Shown here one piece after another: positions 1-9,596 of a stretch of 64,000 bases of DNA. The stretch is from the NCBI RefSeq assembly GCF_004360145.1, contig NZ_ML178718.1, forward strand, positions 20,172-84,171. Reading direction: 5' to 3'. This DNA is from Aliiroseovarius marinus. GTDB taxonomy: Bacteria; Pseudomonadota; Alphaproteobacteria; Rhodobacterales; Rhodobacteraceae. Numbering within the stretch: position 1 is the stretch's first letter; each line of letters starts with the position of its first letter. The position numbers were made by a program, and so were the translations under genes. The notes under the pieces are model-generated. The model saw nothing but the letters and a program-made list of their open reading frames with translations. It was not told the origin of the DNA and did not search any database.

Positions 1-1284
1 CGGCAACTTCAGGCCAACCACAGCGTGACCGGCCTCGTGATAGGCGGTCTTCTCTTTCTGATCATCGGTCAAAACCATGGACCGACGCTCGGCCCCCATC
101 ATGACCTTGTCTTTCGCGTTCTCGAAATCTTCCATGGTCACGAAACGACGCCCCACACGGGCAGCCATCAGCGCAGCCTCGTTCACGAGGTTCGCCAGAT
201 CAGCACCCGAGAAGCCCGGCGTACCACGCGCGATGATGCGCATGTCAGCATCGGGGCCCAACGGCACCTTGCGGGCATGAACGCCCAGAATTTTCTCGCG
301 GCCTTTGATGTCGGGATTCGGCACGGTGACCTGACGGTCAAAACGGCCGGGGCGCAGCAGCGCCGGGTCCAAAACGTCACGACGGTTGGTCGCGGCCAGA
401 ATGATCACGCCTTCATTGGCTTCAAAGCCGTCCATCTCGACCAGCAGCTGGTTGAGCGTCTGTTCACGTTCGTCATTGCCGCCGCCATAGCCTGCGCCAC
501 GCGACCGGCCCACGGCGTCGATCTCGTCGATGAAAACGATACAGGGTGCGTTTTTCTTGGCCTGTTCGAACATGTCGCGGACACGGGAAGCACCCACACC
601 GACGAACATCTCAACAAAGTCAGAACCCGAAATAGTGAAGAAGGGCACACCTGCCTCGCCTGCAATCGCACGCGCCAAGAGCGTCTTACCCGTGCCCGGA
701 GGGCCAACAAGCAGCGCACCTTTGGGGATCTGACCGCCAAGGCGGCTGAACTTCTGCGGGTTGCGCAGGAATTCCACGATCTCTTCCAGCTCTTCCTTGG
801 CTTCATCAATGCCTGCCACATCGTCAAAGGTCACACGACCTTCGCGCTCGGTCAGCATCTTGGCTTTCGATTTGCCAAAGCCCATGGCACCGCCGCCCCC
901 GCGACCTTGCATCCGGTTCATCATGAAGAACCAGAAGCCGATCAGCAGAGCCACCGGCAAAAGCAGCGTTACAAGGCTCATGAAGCCCGATTGCTGCTGC
1001 GCTTCGGCGGTCACCTCGACGCCCTCGGCGATCAGGAACTGCGTAACTTCCGCATCACGCGGCGCGATGGTTTGATAAATCTTGCCGTCGCCAGCCTGAT
1101 AGATCAGCTTTTCGCCATCAATCGTGACGGATTTTACATTGTCGCCCTCAACGGCGGCGATAAACTCCGAATAAGTTGCCTGAGACGATGCAAGCCCAGA
1201 CTGACCGTTCGAGAACAGGTTGAACAAGGCCAGGATGAGCACGAAGAGCACAATCCAGAAGGCGAAATTTCTCGCGTTGCCCAA
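1..1284 (-). CDS. ftsH: FtsH, membrane-anchored ATP-dependent zinc metalloprotease (C-terminus outside window)
   Basis: FtsH is a hexameric AAA+ protease of the inner membrane that degrades misfolded membrane proteins and short-lived cytosolic regulators. The 428 visible residues show an N-terminal membrane segment (about 7-24), a small periplasmic domain, a second membrane segment (about 100-122), Walker A GPPGTGKT at 194-201, a Walker B FIDEID motif, and the zinc-binding HEAGH at 416-420. About 200 C-terminal residues (family length near 640) are cut off by the window edge. I choose a TTG start at 1284: it has the Shine-Dalgarno AAAGGAG seven bases upstream and begins MGNARNFAF, and no ATG fits. 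It follows tilS on the same strand after 88 bases and is the last gene of the pal-cpoB-tilS-ftsH run. Its known modulators HflK and HflC are encoded at 14.6-16.7 kb. Confidence 0.96.
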   Translation of the reverse strand, partial: MGNARNFAFWIVLFVLILALFNLFSNGQSGLASSQATYSEFIAAVEGDNVKSVTIDGEKLIYQAGDGKIYQTIAPRDAEVTQFLIAEGVEVTAEAQQQSGFMSLVTLLLPVALLIGFWFFMMNRMQGRGGGGAMGFGKSKAKMLTEREGRVTFDDVAGIDEAKEELEEIVEFLRNPQKFSRLGGQIPKGALLVGPPGTGKTLLARAIAGEAGVPFFTISGSDFVEMFVGVGASRVRDMFEQAKKNAPCIVFIDEIDAVGRSRGAGYGGGNDEREQTLNQLLVEMDGFEANEGVIILAATNRRDVLDPALLRPGRFDRQVTVPNPDIKGREKILGVHARKVPLGPDADMRIIARGTPGFSGADLANLVNEAALMAARVGRRFVTMEDFENAKDKVMMGAERRSMVLTDDQKEKTAYHEAGHAVVGLKLP

Positions 1285-1372
1285 GGGGGATCTCCTTTAG
1301 ATGCCATAGCGACGGGACGCCAAGCGGAACGCTTAACGCCGTGTTCTTAAAATAGGGATGATTGGCCGAGGT

Positions 1373-2611
1373 TCAATGCGATAAAATCGCCTTTAGGAAA
1401 TCGGCCTTGCTTGGCCCGGTCAGGGTGACGCCATCGCACAAAAAACCAGCAGCGGGTGCGGCCATCAGTTGATCGCCGTCAAAGAGCGCGGGTGTGGCCA
1501 TCAGACGGCTGCGGGGCTGGCCGGTTTCGCGCCAGTTGGGGCAATCCGAAATCGCCTCGCCCAAGGCGCGCACTTGTGTATTTGCAGGCCCGGTCAGCCC
1601 CCAGCGCCCATCCCAAACCGCGCCGGGATATGCGGTTTCAGAGCGAACGGCATTCAGCTCGCGCCCAATTGCGATCTGCCCGGCTATCAGGTCCAGCGTA
1701 CAGCCTGACAAGGTGCGGCGTTTCCCGTCCAGCACTTGCGCCTCGACCTCTTTCAACGCGTCATAGCGCGGGCGATAAGCCGCACCCGAGACAAAACGGA
1801 TTGCAGCGGACAGCAGGCGATGGCGGGTTTCGGTGGGAAGAGCCACATAGGCTGCGGCGTCGAAAACAACATCCCCTAACTCAACTTCGGCGCAGGCTTC
1901 CGCGGCTTCAATCGCCGCCTGCGACAACGCCTTACGTGCCTCGGCCATACGAAGGGCTGTGCCAACCAGCCGGTCGCGGTCCAAGCCAAGCCGTGCCAGA
2001 TCCTCCATCGCCTTACGTACCCGAACACGCTCAAAGCGGGTATCGGTGTTCGAAGGGTCGTCAATCCACCCCACCCCACGGTCGGTCAGAACCTGCCGCA
2101 ATCCCTCACGACTTGCTGCCAGCACCGGGCGCAGCCAGCGCATATCTTGCGCCACCCAGTCATCTTGCATTGCAGACAGTCCGTCTACGCCCGAGCCGCG
2201 CGCCAGACGCATCACGAAGGTTTCAGCCTGATCATCGGCAGTATGGGCGACAGCCACAGCATCCAGATCGCATTGCAGTGCCCATTTACCCAGCAGGTCA
2301 TAACGGGCCGTGCGCCCCGCGTTTTGGACGTTCCCGCTAGGTGCCCCCGCCCATGTCAGCGTGTCATGGGGCAGCCCAAGCTCGGCACAGCGCGCGGCGA
2401 CCCAGCTGGCCTCCGCGGCTGCTTCAGGTCGCAACCCATGGTCCACCGTTGCCACCTGCAGCTTAGCCCCGGTCCCCTTGGCCCAGTCGGCCGCCAAGAT
2501 CATCATCGCCATGCTATCGCTGCCGCCAGACACCGCCAGCCCAAGACGCGAAACGGGCCCGCGCTGGCGGGCCCGGTCCAAGGCAATTTCGAATGTCTGC
2601 GCGGGCGTCAC
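1373..2611 (-). CDS. tilS: tRNA(Ile)-lysidine synthetase TilS
   Basis: TilS uses ATP and lysine to convert C34 of the CAU-anticodon tRNA-Ile to lysidine, so that it reads AUA and is charged with isoleucine. The PP-loop SGGSDS motif is at residues 28-33, followed by the family pattern VDHGLRPEAAAEA and VAHTADDQAETFVMRLARGSGVDG in the N-terminal catalytic domain. At 412 residues it is of usual length. The GTG start at 2611 overlaps the last bases of cpoB (stop at 2608-2610), suggesting translational coupling. A tilS-ftsH pairing is very common in bacteria. Confidence 0.95.
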   Translation of the reverse strand: MTPAQTFEIALDRARQRGPVSRLGLAVSGGSDSMAMMILAADWAKGTGAKLQVATVDHGLRPEAAAEASWVAARCAELGLPHDTLTWAGAPSGNVQNAGRTARYDLLGKWALQCDLDAVAVAHTADDQAETFVMRLARGSGVDGLSAMQDDWVAQDMRWLRPVLAASREGLRQVLTDRGVGWIDDPSNTDTRFERVRVRKAMEDLARLGLDRDRLVGTALRMAEARKALSQAAIEAAEACAEVELGDVVFDAAAYVALPTETRHRLLSAAIRFVSGAAYRPRYDALKEVEAQVLDGKRRTLSGCTLDLIAGQIAIGRELNAVRSETAYPGAVWDGRWGLTGPANTQVRALGEAISDCPNWRETGQPRSRLMATPALFDGDQLMAAPAAGFLCDGVTLTGPSKADFLKAILSH

Positions 2612-3441
2612 GGACAGCTCAGCGCCTGACGCGCGGCTTGCGCATCGGCCACCGCTGGCGCGCCGGGGAAACGCTTGCCGACTTCTGCCAGCGTGGCACA
2701 GGCTTCGTTCACCTGTCCAAGCTCGCCCAGCGAAAAGCCCAGACGATATAGTGCATCCGGTGCGCGGTCGCTGTTGGGCGCCCCCGAGAACGCGTTCAGA
2801 TAGGCCCGTGCGGCATTCTTCACATCGCCCGTTCCGGTCAAAGCTTCGCCGCGCTGGAAATGCGCCTCCGATGTCAGCGGACTGCCCGGGTAGTTCTCGA
2901 TAAACTGCGTATAGAGCGTCGCAGCCTGCGCGAAGTCACCCGCTTCCAGCGCCCCACCAGCGGCGTCAAAGTCCTGTTGTTCGCCCACTGCAAGCTCGGT
3001 CGCCGGGGATGTTGGCGCGATAGGTGCCGTCACCGGACCTTCCGGTGCAACCCCGCCCCCAAGGGTCGAGGTTTCGCCCAGTTGGGAAATATCCCCACCT
3101 TCCAGCTCGACCAGACGGAACTCCAGATCGCCAATGCGGTTGGTGCCGTCTTTCACGATCGAGTTGATACGAAACTCCAGCTGTTCGGTCTTCGAGGTCA
3201 GGCGCGACAGCTCGCCTTCAATGGCCGCCATGCGCTGAGACAGGCTGCCCACGCCGGTGGTCACATTTGCGCCCCCGGTGGTCGACAGCTCGGTCTTCAG
3301 CTTCTGGATCTCGACATAGAGCACGGTCAGTTCCTGCCGGATATCCGCCAAGGACTGCGCCCGGTCCTGCGCTGACGCCAAAGCGGGCGCACCCGCTAGG
3401 ACAGCGCCCAGCAACAGTGCTTTCAAAGATCTTGCCACCAT
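2608..3441 (-). CDS. cpoB: Tol-Pal system periplasmic protein CpoB/YbgF
   Basis: CpoB couples peptidoglycan synthesis by PBP1B to outer-membrane constriction by the Tol machine during division; it is periplasmic. The 277-residue protein starts with a signal peptide (1-24, cleavage after ALASA), then a predicted coiled coil (about 28-100) that trimerises YbgF proteins, a Pro/Thr-rich linker (about 118-145) and C-terminal tetratricopeptide-like repeats (about 150-277; repeated GDVKNAARAYL / PDALYRLGFSLGELG patterns). It lies 27 bases downstream of pal and overlaps the tilS start, so all appear co-transcribed. Confidence 0.93.
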   Translation of the reverse strand: MVARSLKALLLGAVLAGAPALASAQDRAQSLADIRQELTVLYVEIQKLKTELSTTGGANVTTGVGSLSQRMAAIEGELSRLTSKTEQLEFRINSIVKDGTNRIGDLEFRLVELEGGDISQLGETSTLGGGVAPEGPVTAPIAPTSPATELAVGEQQDFDAAGGALEAGDFAQAATLYTQFIENYPGSPLTSEAHFQRGEALTGTGDVKNAARAYLNAFSGAPNSDRAPDALYRLGFSLGELGQVNEACATLAEVGKRFPGAPAVADAQAARQALSCP

Positions 3442-3468
3442 GTCTCAGCCCCTCTTTGTCCTGTTGGA

Positions 3469-3972
3469 TCAGCTGGTGATCGCACCCGCAGCCAGCACGG
3501 TCACGGCGCGGCGGTTTTTGGAATAGCACAGCTCGTCCGAGCAGATCTCGAGCGGGCGTTCTTTACCATAGCTGACGGTCTGCAAACGGTTCGGCGCGAC
3601 ACCGCGATCAATCAGGAAGTTCTGCACGGCCGAAGCACGACGCGCACCCAGTGCAAGGTTGTATTCACGTGTGCCCTGCTCGTCTGCGTGACCTTCGATC
3701 ACGGCGGTATAGCTGGTGTTTTCCATCAGCCACGTGGCCTGCTGGGTCAGCACCTGAACGGCTTCCGGGCTGAGCGTCGACTGGTCGACGGCGAACAGAA
3801 CGCGGTCCCCGATGGTTTGGTTGAAGTAGGCGGGCGAGCGCGGGTCGGACGGGCTGCCTGCCACGAAATCGCCGGAACCACCGCCAAAGCGGCCATTTCC
3901 AAAGCGGTCGTTCGAACAGGCCGACACGGCCAATGCGCCCACGAACAGCGCAGTCATCGCAATATGTTTCAT
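3469..3972 (-). CDS. pal: Peptidoglycan-associated lipoprotein Pal
   Basis: Pal is an outer-membrane lipoprotein that binds meso-diaminopimelate in peptidoglycan and interacts with TolB, keeping the outer membrane attached. The 167-residue product has a lipoprotein signal with lipobox LAVSAC (lipidated Cys19), a Gly-rich linker and an OmpA-like domain (about 55-162). The peptidoglycan-binding signature GHADEQGTREYNLALGARRA runs 94-113 and includes Asp97 and the RR pair at 111-112. It lies 113 bases downstream of tolB and 27 bases upstream of cpoB. Confidence 0.96.
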   Translation of the reverse strand: MKHIAMTALFVGALAVSACSNDRFGNGRFGGGSGDFVAGSPSDPRSPAYFNQTIGDRVLFAVDQSTLSPEAVQVLTQQATWLMENTSYTAVIEGHADEQGTREYNLALGARRASAVQNFLIDRGVAPNRLQTVSYGKERPLEICSDELCYSKNRRAVTVLAAGAITS

Positions 3973-4085
3973 GGTCTTTCCTGTATCATTTTGCCCTTTT
4001 TGGGCATGCTCTTTCGTATTCTTGCCGGAAGTTTAGCATCTTGCCGGCGGTTTGAAAACAAAGCGCGTTTTGCGCCTGTTTCGGT

Positions 4086-5456
4086 TTAGTTCAGCAGGGG
4101 CGACCACGCGGGGTCGGACGCGGCCCCTTCGGTCAGCACCCGGCGCAGGTTGCGGCCCGTGATGTCCACCGAATAGAGCGACGCCTCGCCCGTTTCGCCC
4201 TGGCTTTCTCGGGTAAACATGATCACGCGGCCATTGGGCGACCAGGTCGGTCCTTCGTCGAGGAAAGACGCCGTCAGAAGACGTTCTTCGGACCCGTCGG
4301 TGCGCATCACGCCGATATGGAAGCGGCCCGCATTTTGCTTGGTAAACGCAATCAGATCACCACGCGGCGACCAAACCGGGGTGCCATAGCGGCCTTGACC
4401 AAAGCTGATCCGCGTCGCCTCGCCGCCCGTGGCGGGCATGACGTAAAGCTGCTGGCTGCCCGAACGGTCGCTTTCAAAGACGATCTTCGATCCATCGGGC
4501 GAAAAGCTGGGCGCGGTTTCGATCGACGGGGCTTGGGTCAGACGACGCGCTTGCCCGCTGGCAATGTCCATCGTGTACAAGTCGGTGTTGCCGCCTGCTG
4601 ACAGTGAATACACCACCGTGCGGCCATCCGGCGAGAAGCGCGGCGCGAAGGTCATGGTGCCCTCTTGGCTGGACAGCACACGGCGGCCAACGGTGGCCAC
4701 ATCCAGCACATATACTTGCGGGAAGCCGGTTTCATAGCTGGTATACAGCACCCGATCCCCTTGCGGCGAGAACCGTGGCGCCAGCACCAGCGCTGAGCTG
4801 TCGGTCAGGTACTGCACATTTGCGCCGTCATAATCCATGATCGCCAGACGCTTGCGACGGGCGTTTTTCGGGCCGCTCTCGGCCACGAACACCACACGGC
4901 TGTCGAAATATCCGCTCTCGCCGGTGATCCGGCTATAGACAATATCGGCAACCTTGTGCGCCATGCGACGCCAGCCGCCCGCGCCGCCTGAGAACTGCAA
5001 ACCCTCGCCTAGCGGCTGGCCAGAAAACACGTCGAACACGCGGAATTTCACGTTGATGCTGTCGCCCGAGCTGCTGACCGCGCCGGTGATCAGCGCCTGC
5101 GCGTTGATCGCCTTCCAATCGGCATAGGCCACGGGGCTTGAAAAGTTGGTCACGCCCGAGATGAACGCATCCTGCGGGATTTCGCGAAACAGCCCGGTGC
5201 TGGCCAGATCCGCCGCAATTACGCGCGAGATCGAACGGGCGAAATCGGATGCACCGCCATCTTCCGCGACAAATTCGGGAATGGCGAAGGGCAAGGGCTC
5301 GATAACACCATCGGTGATCTCGATCCGCAGGGGACCGTTGGATTGCGCGGTCGCGGCCATGGGCGTCAGCGCCCCCGCTGCGAGTACCGCACAAGCGGCC
5401 ATCAGGCACGAGACTTTCTTCAGACCACGTTTCATCTGCTCGGATGTCCTTTTCAT
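4086..5456 (-). CDS. tolB: Tol-Pal translocation protein TolB
   Basis: TolB is a periplasmic beta-propeller protein that connects TolA with Pal. A signal peptide ending in PMAATA is followed by the TolB N-terminal domain (starting [10 protein letters not shown]) and a six-bladed propeller of WD40-like repeats (blocks of the type [14 protein letters not shown] and [14 protein letters not shown]). The open frame extends upstream to 5648, but that would overlap tolA by about 50 bases and put 64 extra residues before the signal peptide. I place the start at the ATG at 5456 (MKRTSEQ, 456 residues). The in-frame ATG at 5435 (MKRGLKK, 449 residues) is nearly as good: both have only moderate Shine-Dalgarno sequences. 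It lies in the tolQRAB order. Confidence 0.93.
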   Translation of the reverse strand: MKRTSEQMKRGLKKVSCLMAACAVLAAGALTPMAATAQSNGPLRIEITDGVIEPLPFAIPEFVAEDGGASDFARSISRVIAADLASTGLFREIPQDAFISGVTNFSSPVAYADWKAINAQALITGAVSSSGDSINVKFRVFDVFSGQPLGEGLQFSGGAGGWRRMAHKVADIVYSRITGESGYFDSRVVFVAESGPKNARRKRLAIMDYDGANVQYLTDSSALVLAPRFSPQGDRVLYTSYETGFPQVYVLDVATVGRRVLSSQEGTMTFAPRFSPDGRTVVYSLSAGGNTDLYTMDIASGQARRLTQAPSIETAPSFSPDGSKIVFESDRSGSQQLYVMPATGGEATRISFGQGRYGTPVWSPRGDLIAFTKQNAGRFHIGVMRTDGSEERLLTASFLDEGPTWSPNGRVIMFTRESQGETGEASLYSVDITGRNLRRVLTEGAASDPAWSPLLN

Positions 5457-5596
5457 TGCGCGACTGCCCCTTTTTGTTTTGCTTAGCTTAGGCATAAATT
5501 CAGCACCCCCTTCAACGACGGGGGAAAAATCGGCGGAAACTGGCGCGAAACGGTTCATTTGCACCACTATAGGTGGGACGAAGGGGAGCATCTGCA

Positions 5597-6622
5597 TCAC
5601 TTGATCCTCATCTTGTCGGGATTGAAGGTCATTTCGATCTCGCGCCACTGGCCATATTTTTCGGCAGGCAGGTCAAAGCCACGCGCGCCACAGCGGATGA
5701 TGGCGCGGCGGGCGGCTTGGAACGCGGTGTTCGCGGCGGCTTGGTTCGGGCCGTCCCAACTGTCCAGCTTGATCCCCTCGGGCTTGCCCTCGCGGCTCAT
5801 GGTGACCAGCACGACCACGGTCGTGGACAGCGCATCGGTCGATGAAGACCCGAGGTTCCAGCACTGGCTGACGGCAACACGCAGCCCGTCTTTTTCGCCA
5901 CGTGTCAGCGGCGGGCCAAGCGGGATATCTTGCTCGGGAGCGTCCTGCGTACCGCCCGCAACTTCGTTGGCCACGGCATTCGCCACGGCATTTGCATCGG
6001 CGGCGGGTGTCTCGGCAGGCGTTTCCGGCTGTGCCACCTGTGGACGCGGGCGGTTGGGGCGCGTTTTCGGACGCAGCGAGGTAGCAGGCGCAGCTGAAGG
6101 ATCTGCTGCAGGCTCTTCCGCCTCGGTTACGATCTCGGTCGTGGCTTCGGGGGGCGCGGCGGGGGTAACCTCTTCCGGTGCAGGGGCCGCTTCAGGGGTC
6201 GGCTCGGGCGTCACAGCCTCGACAGGCTCGGGGGCTTCTTCGACCGGGGTCTCGGGTTCCGGTGCAGCCTCGGGTGCCACACGAGGGGCGGCTTCAGGCG
6301 GCGCGACTTCAGTGACCTCGGCAGGTTCCTCCACCGGCACGGGCTCGGGTTCAGGCTCGGGTTCCGGTTCCGGCACGGGCTGAGGCTCTGGCTCGGGCGT
6401 CGGCTCTGGTTCAGGACGCGGGGCGGGCGCCGGGCTTTCTTCGGGCGCATTGGCCTCGCCTTTCGGGGCACTCAGCGCGGCAAACTCATCCTCTGAGATG
6501 AACGAAACATCGGACACCGACACAAGCTCATCGTCGCGGTCCCACTTGAAGACCCCGCCGAAAAGCACCCACAGGATCAGAACCCCATGAGCGGCTGTCG
6601 AGATATACAGCCCCTTGCGCAT
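5597..6622 (-). CDS. tolA: Cell envelope protein TolA
   Basis: TolA spans the periplasm and transmits energy from the TolQR proton-driven motor to TolB-Pal. The 341 residues comprise a cytoplasmic N-terminus, one membrane anchor (about 7-25), a long Pro/Glu/Ala-rich extended region (about 55-240, PEPEPE-type low complexity, in place of the long helix of enterobacterial TolA) and a C-terminal globular domain (about 250-341) containing CWNLGSSS and a second Cys near IIRCGARGF, probably a disulfide pair. The TonB/TolA-like tail agrees with the context between tolR (7 bases upstream) and tolB. Low-complexity coding explains the repetitive GC-rich DNA at 6120-6430. Confidence 0.92.
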   Translation of the reverse strand: MRKGLYISTAAHGVLILWVLFGGVFKWDRDDELVSVSDVSFISEDEFAALSAPKGEANAPEESPAPAPRPEPEPTPEPEPQPVPEPEPEPEPEPVPVEEPAEVTEVAPPEAAPRVAPEAAPEPETPVEEAPEPVEAVTPEPTPEAAPAPEEVTPAAPPEATTEIVTEAEEPAADPSAAPATSLRPKTRPNRPRPQVAQPETPAETPAADANAVANAVANEVAGGTQDAPEQDIPLGPPLTRGEKDGLRVAVSQCWNLGSSSTDALSTTVVVLVTMSREGKPEGIKLDSWDGPNQAAANTAFQAARRAIIRCGARGFDLPAEKYGQWREIEMTFNPDKMRIK

Positions 6623-6629
6623 CTCTGCC

Positions 6630-7112
6630 TCAGTTCCCCTGCCCTGTCAGCGTCGGGCCACCACCTTCGGTCACGAAACCAATCTTGGAGAAGCCAGCAG
6701 CGTTCAACGCGCCCATGATCTGGGCCGTCGTGTCCCATTCCACCTGACCGTCAATCCGCAGGAAGATCTTGTCGTCCACGCGCTCGGCCGCAATGGCACG
6801 CAGGCGCGGGATCAGATCATCGCGCGAAATCTCAGTCGTTTGCAGGAAGACCTGCCCATCGGCGTTGATGGTGACAGCCAAGGGTTCCTCTTCAGGCGCC
6901 TCAAGCGACTTCGCGGCCGTCTTCGACAGCTCGACCGGCACGCCGACCACCGACAGGGGCGCGGCCACCATGAAGATGATCAGAAGCACCAGCATGACGT
7001 CCACGAAGGGCGTCACGTTGATCTCGGCCATGACCCGGCGGTGCTTGCCACGACGGCGCCCACGACGGGCGCGCCGATCGGCACCCCCGCTGGCTTGCAC
7101 ATTCGCGCCCAT
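6630..7112 (-). CDS. tolR: TolR, ExbD/TolR-family proton channel subunit
   Basis: TolR forms, with TolQ, the inner-membrane proton channel that powers TolA. The 160-residue protein has a short basic cytoplasmic tail (RRARRGRRRGKHRR), a single membrane helix (about 35-53) with the proton-relay Asp38 in INVTPFVDVMLVLLIIFMV, and a periplasmic domain. The frame is open further upstream (to 7178), but the ATG at 7112 lies two bases after the tolQ stop and matches family length. Confidence 0.95.
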   Translation of the reverse strand: MGANVQASGGADRRARRGRRRGKHRRVMAEINVTPFVDVMLVLLIIFMVAAPLSVVGVPVELSKTAAKSLEAPEEEPLAVTINADGQVFLQTTEISRDDLIPRLRAIAAERVDDKIFLRIDGQVEWDTTAQIMGALNAAGFSKIGFVTEGGGPTLTGQGN

Positions 7113-7113
7113 C

Positions 7114-7809
7114 TTAACTGTCCAACTGACGGCTGAGGATGGTGGCGAACTCGTCCGCGAAGGCCTCGTAGCCTGCAAGGATGTTATCGCTGTCCACGCT
7201 CAGCTTGTTGTAAAAGACCGCCGCCGGGATCGCGGCCAGAAGCCCCAGACCGGTCGCCAGCAGTGCCTCGGCGATGCCGGGGGCCACAACGGCCAGGTTG
7301 GTGTTCTGTTGCTGCGCGATCTCAATGAAGGCGTTCATGATGCCCCAGACGGTGCCGAACAGGCCCACGAAGGGCGCGGTCGAGGCGACCGTGGCCAAAA
7401 AGCTCAGCCCCTTATTCAGGTCTTCGCCCTCCTTGGCGATTGCCACGTCCATCGAGCGGTCAATCCGCGACTGCGCGTTGGCGATCAGCCCGCCATCTGC
7501 TCGATGCGAACGACGCCATTCCAGCATCCCCGCCGCAAAAACCTTTTCCGCTGATCCCGAGGGGCTGGGGCCAATCTGGTCGAACAGCTCGTCCAGCGGC
7601 TCGCCCGACCAGAACTTGCGGTCGAACACGTCTGCCTCGGCACGGGATTGCCGAAACGCCATGAATTTTGTGATGATGATGGCCCATGACCAGACCGACG
7701 CAACAATCAGCAGAAGCATCACCAGCTTCACTGTAAAAGTTGCACGTAGGAATAGGCCCAAGAAGGAGAAATCAATCTCCGCCGCTGCCGAAAGCGCTTC
7801 CGTTTCCAT
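7114..7809 (-). CDS. tolQ: TolQ, MotA/TolQ/ExbB proton channel family
   Basis: TolQ is the multi-pass inner-membrane subunit of the Tol motor. The 231 residues show three membrane helices (about 27-47, 136-160 and 177-200) and the family signatures VASTAPFVGLFGTVWGIMNAF and GIAEALLATGLGLLAAIPA. I start at the ATG at 7809 (METEALS), which has GAGGCAG a few bases upstream; an in-frame extension to 7854 has no support. It heads the tolQRAB genes. A TTGATA-like -35 element lies in the 111-base gap towards ybgC, so it may have its own promoter as well as read-through from ybgC. Confidence 0.95.
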   Translation of the reverse strand: METEALSAAAEIDFSFLGLFLRATFTVKLVMLLLIVASVWSWAIIITKFMAFRQSRAEADVFDRKFWSGEPLDELFDQIGPSPSGSAEKVFAAGMLEWRRSHRADGGLIANAQSRIDRSMDVAIAKEGEDLNKGLSFLATVASTAPFVGLFGTVWGIMNAFIEIAQQQNTNLAVVAPGIAEALLATGLGLLAAIPAAVFYNKLSVDSDNILAGYEAFADEFATILSRQLDS

Positions 7810-7920
7810 AACTCTGCCTCTGTACCGCCGCCTCTTTGGGCCGCTTTTCTGCACGAAGATTAACTTATGGAAAGGCAGATGGCTATCAAAACCGCGTCAT
7901 CGGCAGGTTTTGCTGTAAAT

Positions 7921-8304
7921 TCAGTGCACCAACCGGCGAATATTTGCCGGAAGACGGGCCGGAGCGCCGGTGTCCGCGACGCATACAATGGTCACAACCG
8001 CCTGAAACAAAGGCTGTTCGCCCCGTTTGACCACCTGCGCCAATACCAGACGCGCAGCGGTCACCTGCTCAACAGATGTTTCAACCTGTAACTCATCGTC
8101 AAATTTAGCAGGCGCAATGTAATCTGCCTCGACCCGGCGCACGGCGAAAACCAACCCCTCGTCGCGCATCGCGTTCTGATCAATCCCGATCTCACGCACC
8201 CAATCTGACCGCGCCCGTTCGATGTAACGCAGGTAGTTGGCATAATAGACGATCCCGGCCATGTCGGTATCTTCATAGTAAACGCGGATGGGGAACTGGT
8301 GCAT
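7921..8304 (-). CDS. ybgC: Tol-Pal-associated acyl-CoA thioesterase YbgC
   Basis: YbgC is a cytoplasmic hot-dog thioesterase for acyl-CoA, regularly encoded beside tolQ. The 127-residue protein contains YYEDTDMAGIVYYANYLRYIERAR near its N-terminus; Asp14 matches the catalytic Asp. The position occupied by His in E. coli YbgC (VYHA) is Tyr here (VYYA), as in many alphaproteobacterial homologues. The ATG at 8304 has GAGG six bases upstream and is preferred over an in-frame GTG at 8328. Confidence 0.92.
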   Translation of the reverse strand: MHQFPIRVYYEDTDMAGIVYYANYLRYIERARSDWVREIGIDQNAMRDEGLVFAVRRVEADYIAPAKFDDELQVETSVEQVTAARLVLAQVVKRGEQPLFQAVVTIVCVADTGAPARLPANIRRLVH

Positions 8305-8329
8305 TTGGGCCTCGTGATTTTTACCCACT

Positions 8330-8866
8330 TTAGGACGTCAAAGGATAGTCCGCCAAGACCTCGTATCGCGCGCCGTCTGGATGTAGTTCCGAGAGATACA
8401 GAGACAGGGTGTCCAGCAGCGTATCAGGAAAGCCGACCGCGCCGTGGGTTTGCAATACATGCCCCAGCGCCGTCATATCATCCGGCAAGGGTTTACGCGG
8501 CAGCCGCGCCACTGTCACATGGGCGCGAAACCGGCGATGGGGTAACGTGATCCCGGCTTGACGCACGCAGGACTGGACCTGTTTTTGCAACCCATCCACA
8601 CCCGACACCATCAACCCCAACACCGAGGGCACCTTGCCGCCCAAAGGTTCCAGCCCCGAGAATTCGGCGGTGACGGCGGACAGCGGAGTGGCCTCCAAAA
8701 CCTCGTGCAGATCCTGCAGCGCCTCGTGGGGCTGATCTTCCAGGAACGCCAGCGTGATGTGCAGATTTTCAAAGGGCTGCGGACGCCCGATCTTCAAACG
8801 CGCGGCGAAGCGCTCCAAATCGTCAGCCAGATCATCCGGCAGAGGAAGAGCGAGAAAACTGCGCAT
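8330..8866 (-). CDS. thpR: RNA 2',3'-cyclic phosphodiesterase ThpR (LigT family)
   Basis: ThpR hydrolyses RNA 2',3'-cyclic phosphate ends and belongs to the 2H phosphoesterase superfamily. The 178-residue protein contains the two HxT signatures: HITL at 36-39 and HVTV at 116-119. Its ATG at 8866 overlaps the stop codon of the upstream gene by one base, so it is probably coupled to it. Confidence 0.88.
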   Translation of the reverse strand: MRSFLALPLPDDLADDLERFAARLKIGRPQPFENLHITLAFLEDQPHEALQDLHEVLEATPLSAVTAEFSGLEPLGGKVPSVLGLMVSGVDGLQKQVQSCVRQAGITLPHRRFRAHVTVARLPRKPLPDDMTALGHVLQTHGAVGFPDTLLDTLSLYLSELHPDGARYEVLADYPLTS

Positions 8867-9543
8867 CAATGCTGTGTTTCACCATCAGGCACGGCCACCT
8901 GCATCCGCGCGAACAGACGCAGCGCGTGCGAGGGATCGTCCGCACAGGGCGGCAAGATCGGATCATAGGCCGCTTTGATAAGCGCCGCGATTTCCGGGCG
9001 CAGGATGGTCTGTCCGTCGGGCAGCAACGCCAAGGGGCTTTTCGACCCAAACGCGCCCTCGCCCCACAGGATCACAGCTTGCACGGCCTGCGCCAGCGCG
9101 ATGCTTTCGGCGGGTTGTTTCGCCATCTCGCCCGACATACAGACGAAGCTGAAACAGGCCTGAATGGCGCCGTCATCGTCGAAACGGAAGGCACGATACT
9201 GGCTGGCTCCGGCGGCTTTCAGGCGCGCCACCAAGGGGGTTAGGTCCGGCACCATTTTCTCAAGGTTCGGCACGCCCAGCAGCTCGTCCCAATCGCGGAA
9301 GAAAAACACCATCAGGTTGGCGCCCAGTTCGGGATCGGTCTCGGCCATTTTGTGACCGGCAACGACCGCCACGGCCTCGATCGCGCCTTTGACGATCTCC
9401 AGCGTCTCTTCCTCGACCCCAAACACTACTGGCACGATGGGGCGGCCCCAGCGCGCGAAAGTAAAGCTGCCATCAGGCCGCGTGAAATGCGCGGTGACGT
9501 CTTCGGGGGTCATCATTTGGGGCATCTGAGGGGCGTCGGTCAT
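8866..9543 (-). CDS. Conserved protein of unknown function between ruvB and thpR
   Basis: The 225-residue product is soluble with no signal peptide or membrane segment. It begins MTDAPQMPQMMTPEDVTAHF and contains FTFARWGRPIVPVVFGVEEETL, a run LMVFFFRDWDELLGVPNLEK and a C-terminal region with ALLPDGQTILRPEIAALI. I do not recognise an established family with certainty. The start at 9543 is well supported by AAGGAGA six bases upstream; the reading frame extends further upstream to 9666, but those codons would run into ruvB. It lies 53 bases downstream of ruvB and overlaps thpR by one base. Confidence 0.8.
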   Translation of the reverse strand: MTDAPQMPQMMTPEDVTAHFTRPDGSFTFARWGRPIVPVVFGVEEETLEIVKGAIEAVAVVAGHKMAETDPELGANLMVFFFRDWDELLGVPNLEKMVPDLTPLVARLKAAGASQYRAFRFDDDGAIQACFSFVCMSGEMAKQPAESIALAQAVQAVILWGEGAFGSKSPLALLPDGQTILRPEIAALIKAAYDPILPPCADDPSHALRLFARMQVAVPDGETQH

Positions 9544-9596
9544 GGCAGTCTCCTTGCTGGGGGCTGTTTCGCGCAGGCTGTGCGTGCATGCAAGAC

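Noticed and set aside
25..1350. 441-residue plus-strand open frame
   Set aside because: It is antisense to ftsH, whose TTG start and motifs are clear; the frame is open because of high GC codon bias.
5457..5648. N-terminal extension of tolB
   Set aside because: It would place 64 residues before the signal peptide and overlap tolA; internal ATGs fit better.
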